NCBI GenBank assembly: GCA_020725545.1
Contig: DYEV01000016.1
Coordinates: 1-64,000 of the forward strand
Reading direction: 5' to 3'
From: Desulfobacca sp.
GTDB taxonomy: Bacteria; Desulfobacterota; Desulfobaccia; Desulfobaccales; Desulfobaccaceae
Length of the DNA: 64,000 nt
Position 1 is the first letter of the stretch. Every line of letters begins with the position of its first letter. The position numbers and the translations under genes were made by a program. The notes under the pieces are model-generated. The model saw only the letters and a list, made by a program, of their open reading frames with translations, made no database searches and had not been told where the DNA came from. Below are positions 33,422-41,543 of this stretch, one piece after another.

Positions 33422-35377
33422 TTGCCAAAGGCCTTACAACCGCAGGCGCCGACATACTCTTGGGCGGACGCCTACATCAGCGACGAGGTGCAACAGGCCG
33501 AAAAAAGGGCACAAACTGCCCTGTTGGCCCTCCAGCACCCGGAAGGGTATTGGTGGGCTGAGCTGGAAGCCAATGTCACCATCACCGCCGAATATATCAT
33601 GCTCCTGCATTTCCTGGGGCTCGCCGACCGGGGCAAGTTTATCCGGATGGCCAATTACCTCCTGTCTCAGCAATTGGACAACGGCGGTTGGTCTATCTAT
33701 GCCGGTGATGGCGGTGATTTAAGCACTTCGGTGGAGGCCTATTTGGGTCTGAAGCTGGCTGGCCTTCGGGCCGAAGAACCTGCATTGCAGAAAGCCCGGC
33801 AGTTTATCCAGAACCGGGGCGGGCCGCTCCAATCCCGGGTCTTTACCCGAATTTTTCTGGCCCTCTTCGGGCAGCTCAGTTGGCGGGGCATCCCCACCAT
33901 GCCGGTGGAGTTTGTTCTTATGCCCCTGTGGACTGGTCTGAGCATTTACGAACTTTCCAGTTGGTCCCGGGCCACCATCGTGCCCTTATCAGTGGTCATG
34001 GCCAAGCAGCCGGTCTGCCCCTTGCCACCTTCTCAAGGCGTTCGGGAACTCTTCTTGCCGGGTGAGGATCCCTGCCGTGATCATCAGGTGTCATTCAAAA
34101 AAAACGGCCTGAGTCTGGAAAATCTCTTCGTCGGCCTGGATTGGCTCCTCAAGATCTATCAATCCTATCCCTATCCGCCGCTGCGCCAGTGGGCCTTGCG
34201 GGAAGCAGAAGACTGGATTATCAGCCACCAGGAGCCATCAGGGGATTGGGGCGGTATCCAGCCGGCTATGCTCAATGCCATCTTGGCCCTGCATTGTCTG
34301 GGGTATAGCAATGAGCACGATGCCATGCAGCGGGGTTTGGCGGCCCTGGAGTTTTTTACGCTCTCCGAGGGCAACCGCTTATGGTTGCAATCCTGCATCT
34401 CGCCGGTCTGGGATACGGCCCTGTCAGTGCGGGCCTTGGCAGCCTCAGGGCTGACCGGCAGCCACCCCGCTTTAAGGCGGGCCTGTTCTTGGCTTTTAGA
34501 ACAGCAAATCTTTCAGCGGGGCGACTGGTCCCTGAAAAACCCTTATTTGGCCTCGGGCGGCTGGGCCTTTGAGTTCCATAACAGCTGGTATCCCGATATC
34601 GACGATAGTGCGGTTGTGCTCATGGCCCTGGCCGAAGGATTGCCGGACCGCCAACGCCATCGGACGGCCTTGGCCCGTGGTCTTCATTGGTGCCTGGGCA
34701 TGCAGTCTCAGAACGGCGGTTTTGCCGCCTTTGATACGGATAATACCAAGGCCTGGCTCAATGCCATCCCGTTTGCCGACCTCAAGGCCCTCATTGATCC
34801 GCCCACCGAAGACGTCACCGGTCGGGTCTTGGAAATGCTCGGGCTTTATGGTTACACCACTGATCATCCGGCCGCAGCCCGGGCCATCGCCTTTCTCCGG
34901 CGGACGCAGGAACCGGATGGCTGCTGGTATGGGCGTTGGGGGGTCAATTATATCTACGGCACCTGGTCGGTATTGTGCGGCTTGGCCGGGATCGGCGAAG
35001 ATATGGCGCAGCCGTATATCCGCCAAGCAGTCGCGTGGTTGCTGGCCCACCAGAACGATGACGGTGGCTGGGGCGAGACCTGTGAATCCTATAAACGGCC
35101 AGAACTGCGCGGCCAGGGGCCCAGCACCGCCTCGCAGACCGCCTGGGCCCTTTTGGGATTGATGGCGGCCGGCGAAGTGCAGAATCCAGCCGTGACCCAG
35201 GGCATCAACTATCTGGTGCGCACTCAGAATGCCCGGGGGCGTTGGGATGAACCCTATTTCACCGGCACCGGTTTTCCCCAGCATTTCATGATCCGTTACC
35301 ATCTCTATCGCGATTATTTTCCGCTGATGGCCCTGGGGCAGTATCTCAGACGCCGAGGACGCACCGACCGTGTCTAA
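33422..35377 (+). CDS. shc: Squalene-hopene cyclase
   Basis: This 651-residue membrane-associated terpene cyclase turns squalene into hopene or hopanol. The acid motif DxDD is 'DIDD' at residues 392-395, within 'WYPDIDDSAVVLM'. Several QW repeats are visible, including 'QEPDGCWYGRWG', 'QNDDGGWGETC' and 'QNARGRWDEPYFTGTGFP'. Length is normal. The start is TTG 33422, chosen because it sits at the right distance behind GGGGAGGTGA and no ATG is near. The stop overlaps hpnA by eight bases. It is the first gene of a hopanoid operon; the squalene-forming genes hpnC, hpnD and hpnE are not in this window. Confidence 0.96.
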   Translation: MPKALQPQAPTYSWADAYISDEVQQAEKRAQTALLALQHPEGYWWAELEANVTITAEYIMLLHFLGLADRGKFIRMANYLLSQQLDNGGWSIYAGDGGDLSTSVEAYLGLKLAGLRAEEPALQKARQFIQNRGGPLQSRVFTRIFLALFGQLSWRGIPTMPVEFVLMPLWTGLSIYELSSWSRATIVPLSVVMAKQPVCPLPPSQGVRELFLPGEDPCRDHQVSFKKNGLSLENLFVGLDWLLKIYQSYPYPPLRQWALREAEDWIISHQEPSGDWGGIQPAMLNAILALHCLGYSNEHDAMQRGLAALEFFTLSEGNRLWLQSCISPVWDTALSVRALAASGLTGSHPALRRACSWLLEQQIFQRGDWSLKNPYLASGGWAFEFHNSWYPDIDDSAVVLMALAEGLPDRQRHRTALARGLHWCLGMQSQNGGFAAFDTDNTKAWLNAIPFADLKALIDPPTEDVTGRVLEMLGLYGYTTDHPAAARAIAFLRRTQEPDGCWYGRWGVNYIYGTWSVLCGLAGIGEDMAQPYIRQAVAWLLAHQNDDGGWGETCESYKRPELRGQGPSTASQTAWALLGLMAAGEVQNPAVTQGINYLVRTQNARGRWDEPYFTGTGFPQHFMIRYHLYRDYFPLMALGQYLRRRGRTDRV

Positions 35378-36368
35378 GACCCTGGTTACCGGCGGCACCG
35401 GCTTTGTCGGGCGGGCCATCGTGGAGGCCCTCCTGGCCCAGGGCCGGGAGGTGCGTGTCCTGGCCCGCCGGCCCCAGCACCCGGCCTTGCAGGGACTGTC
35501 GGTGGAGGTAGTCAAAGGCGACCTCACCGCGCCGGACTCCCTGCAGCAAGCCCTGCAGGGCTGTTCCCGGCTCTTCCATGTCGCTGCGGATTACCGGCTC
35601 TGGGTACCCGATCCGGCCACCATGTATGAGATCAATGTCACCGGGACCCGGTCCCTGTTGCAGGCGGCCTTGGCAGCGGGCTTGGAGAAGGTAGTCTATA
35701 CCAGTACCGTAGGAACCCTCGGCAATCCCGGAGACGGCACGCCGGGTACCGAAGAAACACCGGTAACCCTGGCCGACATGGTTGGCCATTATAAACGTTC
35801 CAAATTTCTGGCCGAACAGGTGACCCTGGAATATGCCGCCCGGGGGCTGCCGGTGGTCATTGTCAATCCCAGTACCCCCGTGGGCCCCTGGGATAACCGC
35901 CCTACGCCCACCGGCCAGATGATCGTGGATTTCCTAAATGGCAAGGTCCCGGCTTTTTTAGACTCCGGCCTCAACCTCATCCATGTCCGGGATGTGGCGG
36001 CCGGCCATCTCTTGGCCGAAGAACGGGGGCGCGTCGGCGAAAAATACATTTTGGGGTATGTCAATCTGACTTTGGCAGAAATCTTCGCCCAACTGGCGGC
36101 ACTCAGCGGCCGGCCAGCCCCCCGTTGGCGGTTGCCATACTACCCCATTCTGGGTCTGGCCTATCTCAATGAATTCTGGTCCACCTGGATTACCCGACGG
36201 CCGCCCCGCATACCGCTCACCGCCGTCAAGATGGCCAAGAAATACATGTACTTCGACTCCCAAAAGGCCGTCCGGGAGCTGGGTCTGCCCCAGACGCCCA
36301 TCGCCGCAGCCCTAGAGGAGGCCGTTGCCTGGTTCCGTCAGCATGGCTTTGTCCAGTCAACGGCGTGA
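35370..36368 (+). CDS. hpnA: Hopanoid-associated sugar epimerase HpnA
   Basis: This 332-residue short-chain dehydrogenase/epimerase has an N-terminal NAD-binding motif 'TLVTGGTGFVGRAIVEAL', the catalytic-type 'YKRSK' (Tyr-x-x-x-Lys) and 'STVGTLGNPGDG'. It matches the HpnA group, NAD-dependent epimerases encoded beside hopanoid genes whose exact reaction is unclear. The start GTG 35370 lies within the end of shc in another frame, so translation is coupled. hpnH follows after about 100 bases. Confidence 0.92.
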   Translation: MSKTLVTGGTGFVGRAIVEALLAQGREVRVLARRPQHPALQGLSVEVVKGDLTAPDSLQQALQGCSRLFHVAADYRLWVPDPATMYEINVTGTRSLLQAALAAGLEKVVYTSTVGTLGNPGDGTPGTEETPVTLADMVGHYKRSKFLAEQVTLEYAARGLPVVIVNPSTPVGPWDNRPTPTGQMIVDFLNGKVPAFLDSGLNLIHVRDVAAGHLLAEERGRVGEKYILGYVNLTLAEIFAQLAALSGRPAPRWRLPYYPILGLAYLNEFWSTWITRRPPRIPLTAVKMAKKYMYFDSQKAVRELGLPQTPIAAALEEAVAWFRQHGFVQSTA

Positions 36369-36470
36369 TTATCTGCCAAACGGCGCCGGAACAGCAGTCC
36401 CTTGAACATCCAAGGGACCAATCTACTCCTCATGACCACATAAGAGAATCATAGCCAAAAGGAGAACAAG

Positions 36471-37469
36471 GTGCGGTTCCCAAACAGCCTGACCATGGCG
36501 CTGACAGCTTATATCATGAAAAAACGGCTGTCCGGCCAGGAAAAATATCCCCTGGTGCTCATGCTGGAGCCGACCCATTTGTGCAACCTCAGCTGCCTGG
36601 GTTGCGGGCGCATCCAGGAGTATCGGGATAGCCTGGGGGAGATGCTGAGCCTCAGCCAATGCCTCGAGGCCGTGGAGGAATGCGGCGCCCCGGTGGTAAC
36701 CATAACCGGCGGCGAACCGCTGGTTTACCCCCACATCTACGAGCTGGTGGCTGAACTGGTCAAACGGCGCAAGCATATTTACCTCTGCAGCAATGGTCTG
36801 TTATTGGCCAAGGCGCTGCCCCGCCTGCAGCCGTCCTCACGGCTGACCCTGAGCATCCACCTCGACGGCCTGGCCCCCACCCATGACCGCATCATTGGCC
36901 GGCCGGGCGGCTTTGAACAGGTCATGGCGGCCATCCAACAAGCCAAGGCCAGGGGTTTCCAGGTCTGCACCAACACCAGTATCTATCGGGAGACCGACAT
37001 CCAGGAAGTAAAAACCCTTTTCAGCATGCTGACCCGCATGAACATTGACGGCCTGTTGGTCTCGCCGGCCTTTAGTTTTGAAAAAGTGGAATCGGAGGTT
37101 TTTCTCAGTCGGGAAGAGATCAAAGAGAAATTCCGGCAATTGACCAGCAACGGCGCGGCCTATAAATTTTATAACTCACCGCTTTACTTACAATTCCTCC
37201 GGGGCGAACGCAGCTATGAGTGCACGCCCTGGGCCAACCCGACCCGCAATCCCCAGGGTTGGCGCTCCCCCTGCTACCAGATCCTGGATGGGCATTATCC
37301 TACTTTCCAGGAGTTGATGGCCAAGACGCCTTGGGAGAACTACGGCGTCAACCGTGATCCCCGCTGTGGGCAATGTATGATGCATTCCGGCTTTGAGCCC
37401 ACCATCGTCCGGACTTTGGGTCGCAACTTCAAAGATATCTGGGAAATGGTTCGGTGGAACCTCGCCTGA
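36471..37469 (+). CDS. hpnH: Adenosyl-hopene transferase HpnH (radical SAM)
   Basis: This 332-residue radical SAM enzyme attaches the adenosyl group to hopene, the first step toward extended C35 hopanoids. The cluster motif 'CNLSCLGC' (Cys38, Cys42, Cys45) follows 'PLVLMLEPTHL', and 'TITGGEPLVYPH' binds SAM. The C-terminal part carries more cysteines ('DPRCGQCMMHSGFE') as in the family. The start is GTG 36471 behind 'AAAGGAG'. hpnG, the next enzyme of the route, is not adjacent. The following genes, an outer-membrane barrel and a glycosyltransferase, are close enough to be in the same transcript. Confidence 0.95.
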   Translation: MRFPNSLTMALTAYIMKKRLSGQEKYPLVLMLEPTHLCNLSCLGCGRIQEYRDSLGEMLSLSQCLEAVEECGAPVVTITGGEPLVYPHIYELVAELVKRRKHIYLCSNGLLLAKALPRLQPSSRLTLSIHLDGLAPTHDRIIGRPGGFEQVMAAIQQAKARGFQVCTNTSIYRETDIQEVKTLFSMLTRMNIDGLLVSPAFSFEKVESEVFLSREEIKEKFRQLTSNGAAYKFYNSPLYLQFLRGERSYECTPWANPTRNPQGWRSPCYQILDGHYPTFQELMAKTPWENYGVNRDPRCGQCMMHSGFEPTIVRTLGRNFKDIWEMVRWNLA

Positions 37470-37490
37470 GCCGGGCGGCATGGCAAAGCT

Positions 37491-38753
37491 ATGAACCCCG
37501 CTCACCAATTCTTCCAAATCCTCCTTCTCATTTTTCTCAGCGCCAATCTGTTCGGCTGCAGCACCACCTTTCCGGCCGCCTTGCTGCCGCCGCCCCTGCC
37601 GGTGGAGCGGGACAATCAGAAGGTGGCGGCCACCCTTTTCCCCCTGCCGGTGGTGGGCACTGATCCCAATAGCGGCAATGATTACGGTGTCCTGCCGGTC
37701 TGGGTCTTCCCCCGTGCCGACAAAGCCATCGGCATGATCTTGGCCCCTTCGATCATTGATAATGACTTTGCCGGCACCTCCTTGGCCTTTCGCCTGCTGG
37801 CCTACCCCTCGAAAAATGTCCATTATCGCCTCATTGCCAACCCGTCCACGAAAATCAACAGTTTTTTCGAGGCGGCCTATGAGAAGTCGGCCGATCAACC
37901 CGAGGAATGGTTCTATATGGCGCAGTTTATTTATGACTGCGATATCTTTCCCCGCTTTTACGGCTTTGGCAACAACAGCCTGAGCAGCGACCAGACCAGC
38001 TACACCTTTCGGAGTCGAACTCTCGCCGGCTCTCTGGGCTACCGTTTCGGCCAATCATGGGAGATTGCCTGGTACGAGCGGTTCAATGTCACGTCGCTCA
38101 GTAATAATCATCTGGCGAATCTCCGTTCCACGGTTGACCTTTTCCCAGCCGTCATGCAAAACCGTCGCGATACCGTTTCCATCCATGGCATACGCTGCAA
38201 TTATGACACCAGGGATTACAAAGAGACGCCCACCTGTGGGGTCCTGGCCCGGCTCTACGCCGAAACGGCCCTGGTCTTTTTGGGCAGTGACAGTTCCTTT
38301 GACAAAGTGGGATTTGAGGTGCGGGGGTTTCAGCCTTGGGATCTGCAGACCAAGCGCATCATCACTGCGGTGCACCTACAGGGCGACTTCATGACCCGGG
38401 AGTTCCGCACCCCCTTCTACCGCTGGCCCAGTCTGGGGGGCTACCGGACCAACCGCGGTTGGGGTGAGTGGCGCTGGCTGGATCGGAACATGGTCACGTT
38501 TTCCCTGGAACAACGGTTTACCGTTTTTCAATTTCATCGTTTTGGCGTGACCACCAACTTTGAGGTGGCCCCCTTTGTGGACGCGGGCAAGGTCTTTCCC
38601 ACCTTCCGACGGTTTAATTTCCGGGAGGTGCATTCTGCGGCCGGCCTGGCCCTGCGGGCGGTGGTGCGTCCTCAGGTGGTGGGCCATGTGGAAGTGGGCA
38701 TCGGCGAAGGCGGCAACAACTCTGTCTTTATGGGTTTAGGGTATCCCTTCTGA
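37491..38753 (+). CDS. Omp85-like barrel protein with lipoprotein signal
   Basis: This 420-residue protein starts with a lipoprotein-type signal ('FQILLLIFLSANLFGC', likely lipidated Cys23), then a Pro-rich stretch, and a long series of amphipathic strands ending in aromatic Phe, as in outer-membrane barrels. 'SLGGYRTNRGWGEWRWLD' followed by 'VTFSLEQRF' resembles the conserved L6-loop region of Omp85/BamA-type barrels. No POTRA domain is present. A lipobox on a barrel protein is unusual. It sits 21 bases after hpnH and its stop overlaps the next start (TGATG), so it may take part in surface lipid or glycolipid handling; that is inference from position. Confidence 0.75.
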   Translation: MNPAHQFFQILLLIFLSANLFGCSTTFPAALLPPPLPVERDNQKVAATLFPLPVVGTDPNSGNDYGVLPVWVFPRADKAIGMILAPSIIDNDFAGTSLAFRLLAYPSKNVHYRLIANPSTKINSFFEAAYEKSADQPEEWFYMAQFIYDCDIFPRFYGFGNNSLSSDQTSYTFRSRTLAGSLGYRFGQSWEIAWYERFNVTSLSNNHLANLRSTVDLFPAVMQNRRDTVSIHGIRCNYDTRDYKETPTCGVLARLYAETALVFLGSDSSFDKVGFEVRGFQPWDLQTKRIITAVHLQGDFMTREFRTPFYRWPSLGGYRTNRGWGEWRWLDRNMVTFSLEQRFTVFQFHRFGVTTNFEVAPFVDAGKVFPTFRRFNFREVHSAAGLALRAVVRPQVVGHVEVGIGEGGNNSVFMGLGYPF

Positions 38754-40486
38754 TGGCCGGTCGCAGTTCCCTCATGTTGGCCATCTGCACGCTGGCTCTG
38801 CTGTGGGCCGTGATTTTTCTGCCCACCCTGGGGAAGTTGCCCCTCATCCGCTCCGAGGCCATGTATGCCCAAATCCCCTTGGAAATGCTGGCCTCGGGCG
38901 ATTGGCTGACGCCCCGTCTGAATGGCGCCCGCTATCTGGACAAACCGCCGCTGTATTATTGGCTCAACCTGGCGGCCTTGTCCCTGGGAGGACATTCTGA
39001 AAACACTTTCCGGCTGGCTACCTTCCTCATCGGCTGGGGAGAAGTGCTGGCCGCCTTTACTTTGGGAACCCTCCTGTTCTCCCACCGGGCCGGTTGGCTG
39101 GCCGGGCTGGTGCTTCTCACCAGCATCGGGTTTTTTGCCCTGCACCTGCAGATGCTGGCGGATCATCTGATTACCCTGTCCCTGAGTTGGTCTTTGATTT
39201 TCCTCTGGCTCTGGTGGCGTCAACCTCGGCCCTGGCCGATAGTGGGCTTTTTCGCCTGTATGTGGGTGGGACTGATGAGCAAGGGCCTCCTGGGCATGGT
39301 TTTTCCCCTGGGCATCGGCGGGCTTTTTGCTCTTCTCAGTGGGGAGGCCAGGTGGCGGCGGTTCTTTTGCAATCCCTGGGCCTGGCTGGGTCTGGCCGCT
39401 GCGGCCCTGCCCTGGTTTGTTCTCATGGAAATTCGCCATCCCGGCTTTCTACATTTTCAGGTTTGGAATGAACAGATCAGCCGCTTTTTGGGGCATCGTT
39501 ATCCTCCCGACATTAAACCGCTGTCTCTCTTGACCTTTTGGCTCTTTGTGCTGGTCTGGCTGATGCCTTGGACACCCTTTCTGCCCGCCGGCCTGGCCGC
39601 CCTCTGGCCCCAGCGGCGCTGGCCAGTGGCCAAGGCGGACGCCGCCGGGCTCCTGCTCCTCCTCTGGGCCGGAGCCACCTTGCTGTTTTTCAGCCTCTCC
39701 TCCTCCCGGATTGAATACTACAGCCTCCCAACCCTCCCGGCTCTATCTCTCATCGTAGCCCGCCGGCTGGATCTTTATCTGGACGCCCCGGCTTCTCGGA
39801 CCATGCTGGTCAGTCTGATATTGTTCGCCATTTCTTTGCTGGGCCTCCTCTCCCTGGTACCTTTCATGGAGCAGACCTGCACCGACAACCGCCGGGAATT
39901 TAACGGCATGTTCGAGCAGTTGCAGCCATTGGTCTATCAGGCCGCCCCTATCCTGGCGGTCCTGTCCGTGGTATTAATCCTGAGCTGCTGGCGCCGACGC
40001 CCGGTCCTCAGCCTGTGCTCGCTGGGAGGTATCAGCCTCACCCTCCTCTATTTTACCTTTCTCAGCCTCTGGCTGCTGTCACCCCATCTCAGCGATGCCT
40101 GGGCCGGGAAGATCATCAAAACCGCGGCGGGCCCGCAGGATATTCTGGTCATGGGCAATATTGAAGAGTTTGAATATGGCATGAGCCTGCGCTACTATGC
40201 CGGTCGCCCCATTCTCATGGTCCAGCGGGATGGCCTGCCCGCTTTCGGCTTTCCCCTGGCTGTCCGAGAGAATTACCTGATCAGCCCTGAGGACCTTAAA
40301 CAACTCTGGCAAGGACCACAGCGGGTGTTTGTCCTGATGGATGAGTGCGCGCCCGAAGAGTATCTGTCGGAGGCCCTGACGGTAATCCAGCAAGATGGCA
40401 AACGCCTGGTGGTCAACCGGCCTTTTCGGGAGATGGCGCCCTTGCATGTCCCGTCAGAACCCTTATCATTAAAGAATAAGCCTTAG
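38753..40486 (+). CDS. GT39/ArnT-like membrane glycosyltransferase
   Basis: This 577-residue integral membrane protein has about a dozen hydrophobic segments and a periplasmic C-terminal domain (from about residue 460). The N-terminal region reads 'RSEAMYAQIPLEMLASGDW', then 'LTPRLNGARYLDKPPLYYWL', clearly the PMT/ArnT pattern. ArnT-type enzymes move a sugar from a polyprenyl-phosphate carrier to lipid A or proteins. The usual acidic pair DE before 'xxYA' is SE here, and the later EKP is DKP, so a catalytic aspartate may be lost or shifted. ATG 38753 shares an A with the previous stop codon. Confidence 0.85.
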   Translation: MAGRSSLMLAICTLALLWAVIFLPTLGKLPLIRSEAMYAQIPLEMLASGDWLTPRLNGARYLDKPPLYYWLNLAALSLGGHSENTFRLATFLIGWGEVLAAFTLGTLLFSHRAGWLAGLVLLTSIGFFALHLQMLADHLITLSLSWSLIFLWLWWRQPRPWPIVGFFACMWVGLMSKGLLGMVFPLGIGGLFALLSGEARWRRFFCNPWAWLGLAAAALPWFVLMEIRHPGFLHFQVWNEQISRFLGHRYPPDIKPLSLLTFWLFVLVWLMPWTPFLPAGLAALWPQRRWPVAKADAAGLLLLLWAGATLLFFSLSSSRIEYYSLPTLPALSLIVARRLDLYLDAPASRTMLVSLILFAISLLGLLSLVPFMEQTCTDNRREFNGMFEQLQPLVYQAAPILAVLSVVLILSCWRRRPVLSLCSLGGISLTLLYFTFLSLWLLSPHLSDAWAGKIIKTAAGPQDILVMGNIEEFEYGMSLRYYAGRPILMVQRDGLPAFGFPLAVRENYLISPEDLKQLWQGPQRVFVLMDECAPEEYLSEALTVIQQDGKRLVVNRPFREMAPLHVPSEPLSLKNKP

Positions 40487-40514
40487 CTTACGGAAAACTT
40501 TTCCAGGCCCCGCC

Positions 40515-41213
40515 ATGATCCCTTTACGCGATAACATTCCATCCAGCCGGCGCCCCGTGGTCACGTACTGCCTCATCGTTGTCAATGTTCTGGCCTTTCT
40601 CCTGGCCTTGGCCACCGGTCCCTTGATGCCGCAGTTCATTACTACCTTCGGCTTCATCCCGGCCCGTTTTTTTGCCCTCTGGGCGGCTCACCCGGAACAA
40701 CACCTGGCCCTGTATCTGCCGTTTTTAACCACTATGTTTTTGCATGGCGGCTGGCTTCACCTCATCGCCAACATGTGGACGCTCTTTATCTTTGGGGACA
40801 ATGTGGAGGATCGCCTGGGACACCTGCGCTTTCTCCTCTTTTATCTCGCCAGCGGCGTGGCCGGCACGCTGCTGCACGCCGTCCTGACGCCGACCTCCTG
40901 GGTGCCGTTGGTGGGGGCCAGCGGCGCCATTGCCGGCGTCATGGGGGCTTATTTCCTGCTTTTTCGCCGGTCTATGGTGCTGGTCTTCATCCCCTTTTTC
41001 TTTGTGGCTCCCATTGTCGAAGTGCCGGCCTACGTCTTTCTGGGCGTCTGGTTCCTGCTGCAATTTTTCAGTGGCGCCTTCTCCATCCTGGGCCCTCGGG
41101 CGGCCCAAAGCGGCGGCGTCGCCTTCTGGGCTCACGTGGGCGGCTTTGTCGCCGGCGTCTGCCTCATTTTTCTTTTGGGAACCATCCGTTTGCTGCCCCG
41201 CCCCAAGGAGTAG
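40515..41213 (+). CDS. Rhomboid-family intramembrane serine protease
   Basis: This 232-residue protein has six or seven membrane segments and the rhomboid catalytic residues: Ser136 in 'VGASGAIAGVMGAYF' and His207 in 'FWAHVGGFVAG'. The 'HGGWLHLIANMWTLF' segment supplies the conserved His and Asn. These proteases cut substrates within the inner membrane. It is 28 bases after the glycosyltransferase and may be the last gene of the long hopanoid-region transcript. Its substrate is unknown. Confidence 0.93.
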   Translation: MIPLRDNIPSSRRPVVTYCLIVVNVLAFLLALATGPLMPQFITTFGFIPARFFALWAAHPEQHLALYLPFLTTMFLHGGWLHLIANMWTLFIFGDNVEDRLGHLRFLLFYLASGVAGTLLHAVLTPTSWVPLVGASGAIAGVMGAYFLLFRRSMVLVFIPFFFVAPIVEVPAYVFLGVWFLLQFFSGAFSILGPRAAQSGGVAFWAHVGGFVAGVCLIFLLGTIRLLPRPKE

Positions 41214-41505
41214 CTCGCGCTGGCCGGTTTTTCTTTTGTAAAAACTTTAGAGAGCCATGGAAAAAGTCTACTGGACAGCCCTGTCTTTAATCCTTGTTCA
41301 AGCAGCAGTAAAGCAGGCAGCAGTGACCTGAGAAAGCAGGAATTGCGACTTGCTAACGTTACCAGCCGGAAGACAGATCATCGTCAGTTAGAAACCTTGA
41401 CTTAAAAAACCTCAGTGGGGCAGGGAGACGATTTTGGTGGGCCGTCGGTGCGGTGATTTTTTGCCCAGGTAGAGCGGGAAGGGAGAGAATTCCAGGGATG
41501 CAAGC

Positions 41506-41534
41506 GGCGCCGACGAGAAGTCGGCGCCAGTTTT
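41506..41534 (+). terminator. Terminator between convergent genes
   Basis: GGCGCCGAC at 41506-41514 and GTCGGCGCC at 41520-41528 form a perfect 9-bp stem with a GAGAA loop, followed by AGTTTT on the plus strand. It lies just past the stop of the leftward protease gene and may serve both convergent transcripts. The rest of the 330-base gap (41214-41543) shows nothing else I can support. Confidence 0.6.
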
Positions 41535-41543
41535 GGGGTTGTC

